Assembly: GCA_010015805.1 (NCBI GenBank)
Contig: ML978127.1
Location: forward strand, 124,001 to 188,000
Direction: 5' to 3'
Source of the DNA: Rhizodiscina lignyota
Taxonomy: Eukaryota > Ascomycota > Dothideomycetes > Aulographales > Rhizodiscinaceae
Length of the DNA stretch: 64,000 nt
The first letter of the stretch is position 1; every line of letters starts with the position of its first letter. Of the stretch, positions 55,337-64,000 are shown piece after piece. The position numbers and the translations under genes were made by a program. Below the pieces are notes generated by a model, which made no database searches, was not told where the DNA came from, and saw only the letters and a program-made list of their open reading frames with translations.

Positions 55337-56426
55337 TCAATGAAATCCATTCACTCCGTACTTGCCACTATCTTCGAAGTAGGGGTGCAGGAGTGCTTGC
55401 TTCGCCGAGATACGTCCTGCTGGATCATACACGAGCATGCCCTCGAGCAAGTCCAAGCCGTCATTGTCCAAGCCTGTCACGAGGTCGGCGAGGTCTTGAC
55501 GCTGCCACTTCGGGAATGAAGACTTGAAATCCGGGAAGGAAGTCACACCAGGCCAGTCCATCTCGGTAGGAGTACCCAGCACACGGAAGATCTTGAAGAT
55601 CTCATCGATCTCAGAGTCACCGGGGAAGAGAGGCTTGCGGGTGCACATCTCGGCGAAGATGCAGCCGACGGACCACATGTCGACGCCAGTAGAGTACTGA
55701 CGGCCACCCAGGAGGATTTCGGGAGAGCGGTACCAGAGCGTGACAACCTAGCTTCTCGTCAGGTACAGTCACAGTCATGGATTGGTGTGTGCAAGCCTAC
55801 CTCGTGAGTGTAGGTCCTCAAGGGCACTCCAAATGCCCTAGCCAGTCCGAAGTCTGCCAACTTCAAGTTGCCCTCCTTGTCGATAAGAAGATTCTGGGGC
55901 TTCAAGTCTCGATGCAAGACTCTGTGAGCATGGCAGTACCTAACACCCGCGACCAGCTGGCTCATGAACCTCTTCACAATGTTCTCGCCCAAGCCCAGAG
56001 TCTGGAGCATGGGAACCGTGCCCTCTGGCAGGGGTTTACCTCGACCACCTTGAGACACCGGCAACGCCTCCATGTACTTCTTCAGATCGAGATCGAGATA
56101 CTCCATCACGAGGTACAGCTTGTGTCCGTCTGCGTGCACGATGTTAAGGAGGCGGACAATGTTGACATCATTCATCTCTTTGAGGAGCGAGATCTCGCGG
56201 ATCGCAGTCGACGGAACACCTTCATCTTCGGCTTCGAGGCGAATCTTCTTGAGAGCCACGATGTGGTTTGTCTTGAGGTCGCGAGCCTTGTAGACAACGC
56301 CGTACGTGCCTGCAGGGGGAAGTTGGCTTCTGGTCAGTCGGACTGAAGCGCTCGCCAAATCTGAGGCAGTAATTGAGCGCGAATCTCACCTTCGCCAATT
56401 TTCTCCAACTTCTGATAGTTCTCCAT
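55337..56426 (-). CDS. Cyclin-dependent kinase 1 (Cdc2/Cdc28 homologue)
   Basis: The central cell-cycle Ser/Thr kinase. Exons 56426-56390, 56309-55801 and 55747-55337 give 318 residues, slightly longer than yeast Cdc28 because of an insert (residues about 92-110, [17 protein letters not shown]) common in filamentous ascomycetes. Motifs: [21 protein letters not shown] with the inhibitory Thr-Tyr pair, the cyclin-binding PSTAIRE helix, [10 protein letters not shown] catalytic loop, [20 protein letters not shown] with the activation-loop Thr, and [12 protein letters not shown]. The first intron falls within the glycine loop codon and the second inside the activation segment; both joins reproduce the family sequence exactly. 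The C-terminus [16 protein letters not shown] is family-like. Confidence 0.96.
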
Positions 56427-57317
56427 GGTTGAGGTTGTCGTAGTTACAGAGGAACGCTTTCGTAAATGTGCAGTTGAGGCGAGGCGCTCAGAGGAACGAC
56501 GTGCTGCAACGGGATTGACGTGCGAATAGCAGGGTTTAGCTTGACACAAGCGGCAAGGCGCTCATGGCAGGCTTATTGAGTTTAATGTTGCTATGGCGTG
56601 GAGGAGTTGCGGTGATGGAGCTGATGCAATGTTTTCGAGGTGCTTGAGGTGCGTAAACAGCCCACGGCCAATGGGCGACGCGCTAACGAGAGCGCGAATC
56701 CCGGTTCCTTGGCGCGCTCAAACAGAGATCATCGGAGATTAGGACGCAGGAACGAAAAGGTGTCAACCTTTGATTTTTAACTTGAGTCTTTCACGCCGGT
56801 ACATAACTTGAAATAGAACGTGCCATCGCCGGCGTGCAGTGTCTTGCTCTGCTGGCGATATCTTCAAAACTTCACTCAAGGACGAAACGATCCTCGGTGC
56901 AGGCTTCACCGTTCAGCTTACTCTCCAACTGCGCAAAAAGACATTTTCACGAATACATCATAGTGTGCACATGCATTGGCAGATGACGAATATTTATGGA
57001 TTGAGTGAGAAAGGAAGTTGCGCTAGGCTCTAGCTAACACACTCCCACATGTATCAATAGCAAGTTAAGGCGCGTATGACTGATCCAATCCACTATTCCT
57101 TCTAGAGTAGCTCTCTCACAAGCATCACATTCCAGATTCCTCTATCGCCCATCGCATTTCAATTGTTCATTTCTTCTCCACTCACAACGTTTTGATCGCA
57201 AGTCCTGTATTCAGCAGCGGTTCCAAAGGTCGAAGGTCCAGTGGCGCTTCCCATCTGATATGTATCCATCGCAAAGACGGCGTATAGAATGTAAAGACGG
57301 AGGCCAATGCGCTGAAA
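56427..57317. other. intergenic, CDK1 5' flank and MYND 3' flank
   Basis: 891 bases. No gene supported. Confidence 0.5.
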
Positions 57318-58271
57318 TTATAAACGTCCTTCCGCGTCCTTACCCATAAGCCTCTTGAAAGTCTCAATGCTACCTGGCACTTCAATCCAAGCATCGTATG
57401 TATCCGGCATCAATGTCCATATTCGCTTCGCCCACTCCCTAGCATCTGCAGGAATCCAATCTATGTCGCTGATGAATACAGATATGCGATGAATCTGGCT
57501 CTGAAGCTCCTCGACCGCATTGCGCATAGTTTCTCCGCCGTTGCTTGACGTCCTGCTGAGGAGAATTCTACTGCGGATAATTGGGCTCCGTAGAACATTT
57601 ACTTGGATGTTGTCGAGAATCTCTTGTGGAACTTTAGGGCCGATCAATGCGATCGAGGCCTCCAACGCTTCAAGGTCTTGCAGCATCTTGATCTTTATCA
57701 GAAGTGTCGCGCTAAGTGCACTTGGAGAGAAAGACTCTTCCTTCAAAAGAAAATCTGGCGCCTCGAAAGCATCCGCATCTTGAACGTCAAGATATCGCTC
57801 GTCCGGTTGGGCGGTTCTCGCTGTCCACCACTTGATGAAGTCATATGCGTCTTGATCCTCGTCAAGTCGGAGCAGCAGAAAGGGCACACGCTCACCTTCG
57901 CTCGTAGACCCGAGCCGGATATTGCCCTGGAGGTGGTGCAGTTGGGTGTGCACTGAGTCTCGAGTCTTGATGAGCCCTAATGCGTCGACGAGCGCGAGAC
58001 GTTTGCGCATGCAGTCTAGCCTTGGGCCAGCTACGCGGCCACTCCAGTAATCATCACCGGGATAGGAGCGAATTCTCTGTTGCGCGGAATTGAGCTCATC
58101 AAGGCTACATTTGATGGCCTTACATCGAGTTTTGTGTGACTGGAAGTCCCTGATCTGGTGCTCGTTGCTGCAATATTGGACTGCACGGCATCGCGAACAG
58201 AGTTGGAGGAGTGAGATGTTCTGGCAAATGTGACAGCCGGATATGAGGCCGTCTCTGTACTCGACAGCCAT
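57318..58271 (-). CDS. MYND-type zinc-finger protein
   Basis: A single exon of 317 residues. An N-terminal MYND finger spans residues about 13-50: CHICQN, LQLCSRCRAVQYCSNEHQ, then HKTRC, giving the C-x2-C, C-x2-C, C-x3-C/H and H-x3-C ligand pattern. MYND fingers bind proline-rich peptides in partner proteins. The rest is helical with no SET domain or other enzyme motif; a segment FLLLRLDEDQDAYDFIKWW is characteristic of many uncharacterised fungal MYND proteins, so this is one of that expanded family. Function unknown, probably nuclear or cytosolic protein interaction. Confidence 0.85.
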   Translation of the reverse strand: MAVEYRDGLISGCHICQNISLLQLCSRCRAVQYCSNEHQIRDFQSHKTRCKAIKCSLDELNSAQQRIRSYPGDDYWSGRVAGPRLDCMRKRLALVDALGLIKTRDSVHTQLHHLQGNIRLGSTSEGERVPFLLLRLDEDQDAYDFIKWWTARTAQPDERYLDVQDADAFEAPDFLLKEESFSPSALSATLLIKIKMLQDLEALEASIALIGPKVPQEILDNIQVNVLRSPIIRSRILLSRTSSNGGETMRNAVEELQSQIHRISVFISDIDWIPADAREWAKRIWTLMPDTYDAWIEVPGSIETFKRLMGKDAEGRL

Positions 58272-59493
58272 GGCTCCTCCTCTGGAAGTTTGATGGCTAA
58301 ATTGTATGACTAGATATTTTGAGATGGATTTGTAGGGCGAGAAATATGAAGTTGGCTATGGCTCAACATTTCAACAACGCCTAAGCGTTGGGCCAGCAGA
58401 ATCCAATGAGAGAAATTCAGTTAGTCAGAGTGATAACAGCCACATCACTCATGATAGCAAGTCATCCCCAGTGATCCAGTGGACGCGTCGAAATGCCGCA
58501 ACGCGATTAATGAAATGTAACTATTCAGGAGAGAGAAACAAGTCGCAAGAAGAGTGCCACACCGCGAGATCTCGAAAAAGCCGCGACTTAATCTCTCATA
58601 GATGCATGGGTTGATAGTAAATCTTTTGATGATAAAATAAACCCGCTCAACGCCTTATGATCCATTTAAGACAGTACATGGACCTCTCACGTTTGCACGT
58701 CAAATTGTAAATAGGTACGGAGTATGGAGTAGAGAAAAAAGCCACTAAATTTTCCCTGAATGTAATGTTCCGAAATTAAACCGGGGTAGATCCGACGGAG
58801 TGGCTGGAAGACTTTGCACAAATGAGGCAGAAGGCTCCAGACCGCGAAACATCTGCGACAAGACGTTGATCTTCACCATTACGAAGTCATGAGCTCGTCT
58901 CCCAGCGTTGCATGTCAGATGTACAAATTATTGAATGGGTCCGTCCAATACTTCGAGTTAGACGAGCCAGCCTGCAAAACGCATCCGCGAAGTACCCGCC
59001 ACCTTCTCTACATGACGCGCGGCATCATATACGAGACCTTCTGAACAAATGTTTCATTTGCGAAAGGCAGTCCACTTGTTTAACGTTGCATCTCCCACAG
59101 CTCTATAGGTCCCTTTCGACAGCGTAGCGCTAGGTATGCGCGGCCCCAGCCGATTTCTGATTGGCCTGGTGCTAAATGCAGCCTCGTTATTGCTGAGGCA
59201 CAGCAGCCAATCCTTTCACCAAAGACCTTTGTTCATTGTGCACAGCCTCTTAATGCAGGTCCATAACGACACTGACATCACGCATGTGCAACAGATCCCA
59301 GTAAGACGGGATTTTTGAAGATCTTTTATAAATTCGCAAGGTTGCGCACAACATTTTGCATCGATCAGCATCACGGCCAACCACCACGTTTCAGATCCAG
59401 CCTCTCTTCATATCTTCTATAAACGCCTTTAATATTTAACCAACATCTTTTAATATCTGATTTCCTTCAATATTCTCAACCTCAAAGTCCAAA
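58272..59493. other. intergenic, MYND to small secreted protein
   Basis: 1.2 kb divergent region. AT-rich around 58600-58760. A 71-codon frame at 58912 has no features. The promoter of the secreted protein lies at its right end. Confidence 0.5.
59327..59332 (+). promoter_or_regulatory. TATA box, small secreted protein gene
   Basis: TATAAA within cttttataaattcgc, 162 bases before the ATG at 59494. The stretch after it is rich in C and T, like a fungal transcription start and leader. Confidence 0.5.
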
Positions 59494-59871
59494 ATGAAGA
59501 CCTCAACGATCCTCTCGACCTTTGCCGCGAGCCTTGCAGCTGCCTCACCTCTCGTTCAGCGCAATGCCACACCAAGCGTCGAGATCCTCGCGTACACTGC
59601 CGGTATCAACAATCCTAACGGCAGCACTCAAACCATCACCGTCAAACTCAATCAGCTCCAGTACTCCTCTCTTGAGGTTACGAAGCTACAAGTCAGCAAC
59701 GACAACGGAGCTGGCGGTATCAACTCGAACTTCGTCGAATGCCGCATGTATAAGGACGCTGCGGGCACACAAGTGGGCAGTCTCCCATTCAACACGACGG
59801 ACCCAGCCCTCATCTCGACCAACACCGTCTCGATTGGCAGCCTGCTGTGCTATGTTATCAAGAACTCATAG
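59494..59871 (+). CDS. Small secreted protein, candidate effector or cell-surface protein
   Basis: 125 residues, single exon, no known family. The N-terminus MKTSTILSTFAASLAAASPL is a clear signal peptide with a likely cut after AAA-S or at the LVQR dibasic-like site. The mature chain of about 105 residues is beta-rich (TITVKLNQLQYSSLEVTKLQV), holds two cysteines (VECRMYK and SLLCYVIK) that could form one disulfide, and has NGS, NAT and NTT glycosylation sequons. A strong TATA box and a leader precede it. Small, secreted, cysteine-poor proteins of this design are common in plant- and insect-associated fungi. A role in host contact is only a guess. Confidence 0.75.
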   Translation: MKTSTILSTFAASLAAASPLVQRNATPSVEILAYTAGINNPNGSTQTITVKLNQLQYSSLEVTKLQVSNDNGAGGINSNFVECRMYKDAAGTQVGSLPFNTTDPALISTNTVSIGSLLCYVIKNS

Positions 59872-60332
59872 GAAGATCACGTGATGTTCCTCAAAACGAG
59901 AACCAACTTCAGCGAGAAGCTCATGAGACGCATTTTGATGAACGGGATAAAGGCGATGAATCGGCTAAACTGGGGGATGTACTAATACTTGCATGGGAAG
60001 GCGTTAGTAGGCTTTGGAATTGATCTTGCATCTCGGCTGGGAATTCGGAGGATGAACTGGCATGACCAACCAACATAATACTCACTCACTCACTTATGAT
60101 AGCCACGATCCTTAATAGAATTAATTTTCATGAAACTACTACTTGGAAGTAGATCTGTTTGCTGGTGCTTCTCGTTGAAACGAGCTGACTTTTCACATTA
60201 ACACTATCTCCCGTCAGTTTGTCTCTTGACTACGGTGCGGGAGCGAATACTGCACGCCCAAATTTGCCATGCGCAACAACTTGTATTCCACCCACATTAC
60301 GAAGAGAACTCAGACATACATACCTCCACAAG
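59872..60332. other. intergenic
   Basis: 461 bases between two plus-strand genes; nothing recognised. Confidence 0.5.
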
Positions 60333-61497
60333 ATGAGCTGCGACAGAGGGAGCCTAGATGCTTACGCAAAGCCTCCGGAAAGTCTCCGCACAGTGTTCAA
60401 GAAATATCAGCACATGAAAACGGAGGAGCTGGATGCAGACGAAGACATTTTAGACTTCGCGAAAAAGGCTGTCGGGCAGCAAGAGAAGGCTTTCAGATCT
60501 GATATTGCATACGAAAATAGTTATCTCAGCACTGTTCTTGATCCTTTTGTTGGTAGATCAGTGCATGGGGCCCATGACGACCTGAGAAGGTATGAAAGTG
60601 TGGATGTGCCAGGTAAGGCTCTAGCTATTTTATTCATGTATCCTCTGTAAACGCATTTATATTCAATGTTGCTTTCTCGCAAATGACGCCATCTCATACG
60701 TTGTACTATATATCTAAGCTCGATGTACTTATGCTCTCGTAGGTCTCACAATAATCCCATTTTGCCTCCCACTCGAAGTCCAGTCCATTCTCCTGTCACG
60801 GCTGCTCCACCGTGACCTGTCAAATCCGGCACACAAGACAAACGTCCACTTCCACCATGACGTTCCCTATCCGCCACCGTCAACATCATTCTTCTCATTT
60901 CCCCCGTCCTCCGACCTTGCCTTCCCGCCTCTCAGCAACGAGCACAAGCCGTTTTCCCTCCCGGCTTTCTTGAACAAGAAGCTTCGCTGGGTCACTCTCG
61001 GTGGGCAATACGACTGGACGCTCAAGCGCTACCCGACCGAATCACCGCCGGAATTTCCAAAGGATGTTGGGGGCTTGGTGGAGGGGCTGTTTCCAGAGAT
61101 GAAAGCTCAGGCTGCGATTGTGAACTTCTACAGTCCAGGGGATACACTGAGTATGCATCGGGATGTGAGCGAAGAATGTGACAGAGGGCTTGTAAGTGTG
61201 AGCTTGGGCTGTGATGGACTGTTTGTGATCGGCTTTGATGCCGAGGGGGAAGGGCTTAAGGGAACGAAGCATGTGGTTGTGAGACTGCGGTCAGGAGACG
61301 CAGTGTACATGGAAGGGAAGGCCAGATTTGCATGGCATGGTGTACCTAAGGTGATAGCAGGGACATGTCCGGAGGCATTGAAAAATTGGCCTGCTTGTAA
61401 TGTGCCTTCGGAGAGCGAAGTTTCTTCGCACGAGCACTGGAAGGGATGGCTGGAGAACAAGAGAATCAATTTGAATGTGAGGCAAATGAGAGATTAG
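60333..61497 (+). CDS. AlkB-like 2-oxoglutarate/Fe(II) dioxygenase (ALKBH1 type)
   Basis: Oxidative demethylase of nucleic acids; ALKBH1-type members act on DNA, tRNA or mitochondrial RNA. Exons 60333-60612 and 60743-61497 (GTAAGG..CGTAG) give 344 residues. In the jelly-roll core, AIVNFYSPGDTLSMHRD gives the His and Asp iron ligands, FAWHGVPKV the second His, and RINLNVRQMR the Arg pair that binds 2-oxoglutarate. The substrate loop SLGCDGLFVIGF is typical of AlkB. LRWVTLGGQYDWTLKRYP, with its Tyr and Trp, matches the ALKBH1 nucleotide-recognition lid. The start at 60333 (MSCDRGSLDAYAKPPESLR) was chosen over 60219 because upstream codons are leader-like. Confidence 0.9.
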
Positions 61498-62455
61498 GAG
61501 CTAGTGTAATCTATGTACTGCCGCATTCAAAGAGCAATTCAAGATCAATATAATGCCCGTAGTTAAAGAGGCGTGTTCGTTTTGCTCTGATCATCCCGAA
61601 CGTGATAGGGTTCCAAAGGTTATCTTGCTCTTGTATTCCAGGGAGACGAGTTCACCGATTATTTCGGTTTCATGGAACGTCCTTCGTGGATTAGTTGGCA
61701 GCACCGCGGAGAAATGGGATAAGATATTGGGCTGGAATAGTTGTGATATCGCGAGAGGCGTGATCACCCCGCTCAAAAGGGAGAGCGAGGCCTGGAGGTT
61801 CGGGTATAAAATCGGGACATGCAGGGACCGCAGCCACACGCGCTCAACTCCGACGCCAGGGACGCGTCTCACCTGCTGCTCAAACAGAGCATTCGCCTTC
61901 TGTACCTTTAACATAATGAACACAATGAGTTACCTTGATCTTGAATTATTCAATCGGAAGGTGGCCAAGCCTATTATAATGTCTCCATTCAGTCAAAAAC
62001 GCCGAACACCTTCTGAGTTGGGACGGGTCCATGTTGCCGGAGGAGCACCGATGTCGCCCGTCGTTGACAGCTATCAATCGACCCCGCTAGGATAGCTTCC
62101 CACCTCCGTTTGATACTCTTTGTCATGAGAAAGTCCTCGGCCCTGCATGAGTCTTGCGTATCAATCGAGCCGATGCGGGCATACGCGATAGAGCATTTTC
62201 TGCTTGCAGAATCAGGTAAAGTATGGCTGGTATAAGAGATTCCAATTCCTTTCCTGTCTCTACTCCACCTCCTCACAAGTACAGAAGCCCTCCTCCCAAT
62301 CTTGGGTATACTGAACCAGCGCTTTCTTCAGTGAGGGACGGTCCTGCCTTTGACTGCCGACATTCTATATTCGACCGTTTACCAAGTCGGGAGCGTGTAT
62401 CTAGCCAAGCAAGGGAGCATTAAGACTGCGTGTAGAACCGGCTACAAGCTACAAT
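61498..62455. other. intergenic, nothing convincing
   Basis: 958 bases. A 180-codon frame (61553-62095) and an overlapping minus-strand frame have no protein-like motif. Confidence 0.45.
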
Positions 62456-64000
62456 ATGACAGCTAGTTGGGAGCAGACGGCTACGGCAAAGCGTAATGCC
62501 ATATATGAGAAGATCCCACAGGAATGGCGCCTTGCGAAGATTCCCACTGCCGAAGAACAGAAAGATGTTACAGGCACATATGTCCATCAATTCCTATCGG
62601 AGAAGGAAATAGAGATAACTGAGACGGATGCTGTTGGTATTGTCGAGAAGACGACGAGTGGGGCGTGGACAGCGGTGGAAGTAACTAAGGCATTCTGTCA
62701 TAGAGCTGCAATTGCTCACCAGCTTGTATGTGCAGAATACTTCATCCTGAGCCTGGAGTCTCTTCGAGGACAGTGCTAATACGATGGCTTTACAGCTCAA
62801 CTGCCTCCTCGAAATATTCTTCGACGCTGCTATTGCCGATGCACAAGCCTACGACGACTACTTTGCGAAGAACAAAGCTCCCATCGGCCCCTTGCACGGT
62901 CTCCCAGTCTCTCTGAAAGATCAGTTCCATGTCAAGGGCGTGGAGACTTCAATGGGATATGTTGGCTGGATTGGTACATTTGAGGGCAAGAAAGGGACGG
63001 GCAAGGAGAAGGTCTTCGAGTCTCTGATGACAACGGAACTGAAAGATCTCGGTGCAGTGCTTTACTGCAAGACAAGTGTGCCGATGACACTGATGACTGG
63101 CGAAACGATCAATAATATCGTAGGCTTCTGCTTGAACCCGAAAGACAGGTTTCTGAGTGCTGGTGGGAGTTCCGGTGGTGAAGGAGCTCTAGTGGGATTT
63201 AAGGGAAGTCCTGTAGGCTTTGGAACAGATATTGGTGGCGTGAGTGGTTCCATACGCTATGATTTGTTGCCAGCTGATCGCATCTAGTCAATCCGAATTC
63301 CTGCTGCATTCAATGGTATGTACGGCCTTAGGCCATCAGCGGGACGTTTACCATACGAGGGCATGGCGAATAGCTGGGATGGACAGAATACCATCTTGTC
63401 TGTTGTTGGGCCAATCGCGACATCGGCACGTTCGCTCAAGTTGCTCGCCAAATCTATCTTATCGACCAAGCCATGGCTCCACGACCCGCTTGTACACGAG
63501 CTGCCATGGCGGCCTGAACAAGAGCAAATCGATACAAGCAAGTTGACGTTTGGCGTCATCAAGCACGATGGTATTGTTACACCCACCCCACCAGTACGAA
63601 GAGCGGTGGACATGGTCGTAAAAGCGCTCGAAAAGAGCAGCCATGAGGTAAAGTCTGGATATGTCTGCAGCAATTCTCCTTTTAGCTAATTGGCTTAGGT
63701 CATTGATTGGTCTCCCACACCTAATCACGAAGCGATTCTCAAAACCGCTTTCAAAACCTGGATTTATGATGGCGCAGCGCACGCACATGAGTCTTACGCG
63801 CTGTCCGGCGAGCCTGCCGTACCGCAGTTGGCCAACTTCGGTGACGAGCCGGGACCCCAGTACAACGCGTCACAGATTGCGGCTGTCAATGTAACGAAGC
63901 GCCAACAACAGAAGGAATACATGGAGTATTGGAACTCAACTGCAAGCAAGACGAAGAGCGGAGCACCTGTCGACGTAGTGATATCCCCCGTTGCCCCATA
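62456..64000 (+). CDS. Amidase (acetamidase / fatty-acid amide hydrolase-like), 3' end outside window
   Basis: Amidase-signature hydrolase. Exons seen are 62456-62725, 62796-63239, 63288-63647 and 63699 to the window edge, about 458 residues so far against a usual length near 550. The Ser-cisSer-Lys triad is complete: Lys in LPVSLKDQFHVKG, cis-Ser in GGSSGGEGA, and nucleophile Ser in GTDIGGSIRIPAAFNGMYG, which is restored only when the 48-base intron 63240-63287 is removed. Downstream GLRPSAGRLPYEGMANS and VGPIATSARSL match fungal AmdS-type acetamidases. Such enzymes release ammonia from small amides, or hydrolyse fatty-acid or aryl amides. Substrate not determinable. Confidence 0.92.

Noticed and set aside
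61553-62095. 180-codon plus-strand frame between the AlkB-like gene and the amidase
   Set aside because: No recognisable fold or motif, and an overlapping minus-strand frame of similar quality; probably intergenic.
1-64000. CRISPR arrays, rRNA genes, bacterial-type operons and intact transposons
   Set aside because: Looked for and not seen. The window has eukaryotic split genes throughout and no regularly spaced repeats apart from the short tandem repeats listed.

Overview
The window is nuclear DNA of a filamentous ascomycete (Pezizomycotina). The grounds are short introns of about 45-205 bases with GTATGT/GTAAGT donors and CTAAC/CTGAC-type branch sites, compact protein-coding genes on both strands, and gene families typical of such fungi: ascomycete laccase, PDR-type ABC pump, Cdc2-type kinase, ICP55, Git1-like permease and two-domain glyoxalase I. 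A Dothideomycete is my guess from the gene mix; nothing here proves the class. There is no rRNA, tRNA, CRISPR array or intact transposon that I can support.

Layout. 1-5.1 kb: the end of the mRNA cap methyltransferase, PEX11 and a Git1-like MFS permease. 5.1-11.2 kb: a small three-exon gene of unknown function that I assembled from splice signals, then two divergent RING-finger genes. 11.2-21 kb: phosphoglycerate dehydrogenase, two-domain glyoxalase I, a roadblock/LC7-like protein, a small mitochondrial-type protein and a zinc alcohol dehydrogenase. 21.5-34 kb: the sulfite reductase flavoprotein subunit, a lysine-rich repeat protein, a short-chain dehydrogenase, a head-to-head pair of ICP55 peptidase and SIRT5-like sirtuin, and a small membrane protein. 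33.8-39.4 kb is gene-poor. 39.4-54.7 kb is rich in secretion, transport and detoxification genes: a laccase with a chitin-binding domain, a DMT-type transporter, a GST-like protein, a PDR-type ABC transporter and a cytochrome P450. 55-64 kb: CDK1, a MYND-finger protein, a small secreted protein, an AlkB-like dioxygenase and an amidase cut by the window edge.

Most genes are housekeeping and independent. Possible functional links are the GST, ABC pump and P450 block (modify, conjugate, export) and the ICP55/sirtuin pair, which share a 276-base 5' region. Exon boundaries were derived by hand from splice signals, reading-frame phase and family knowledge. They are consistent in frame but untested by transcripts.
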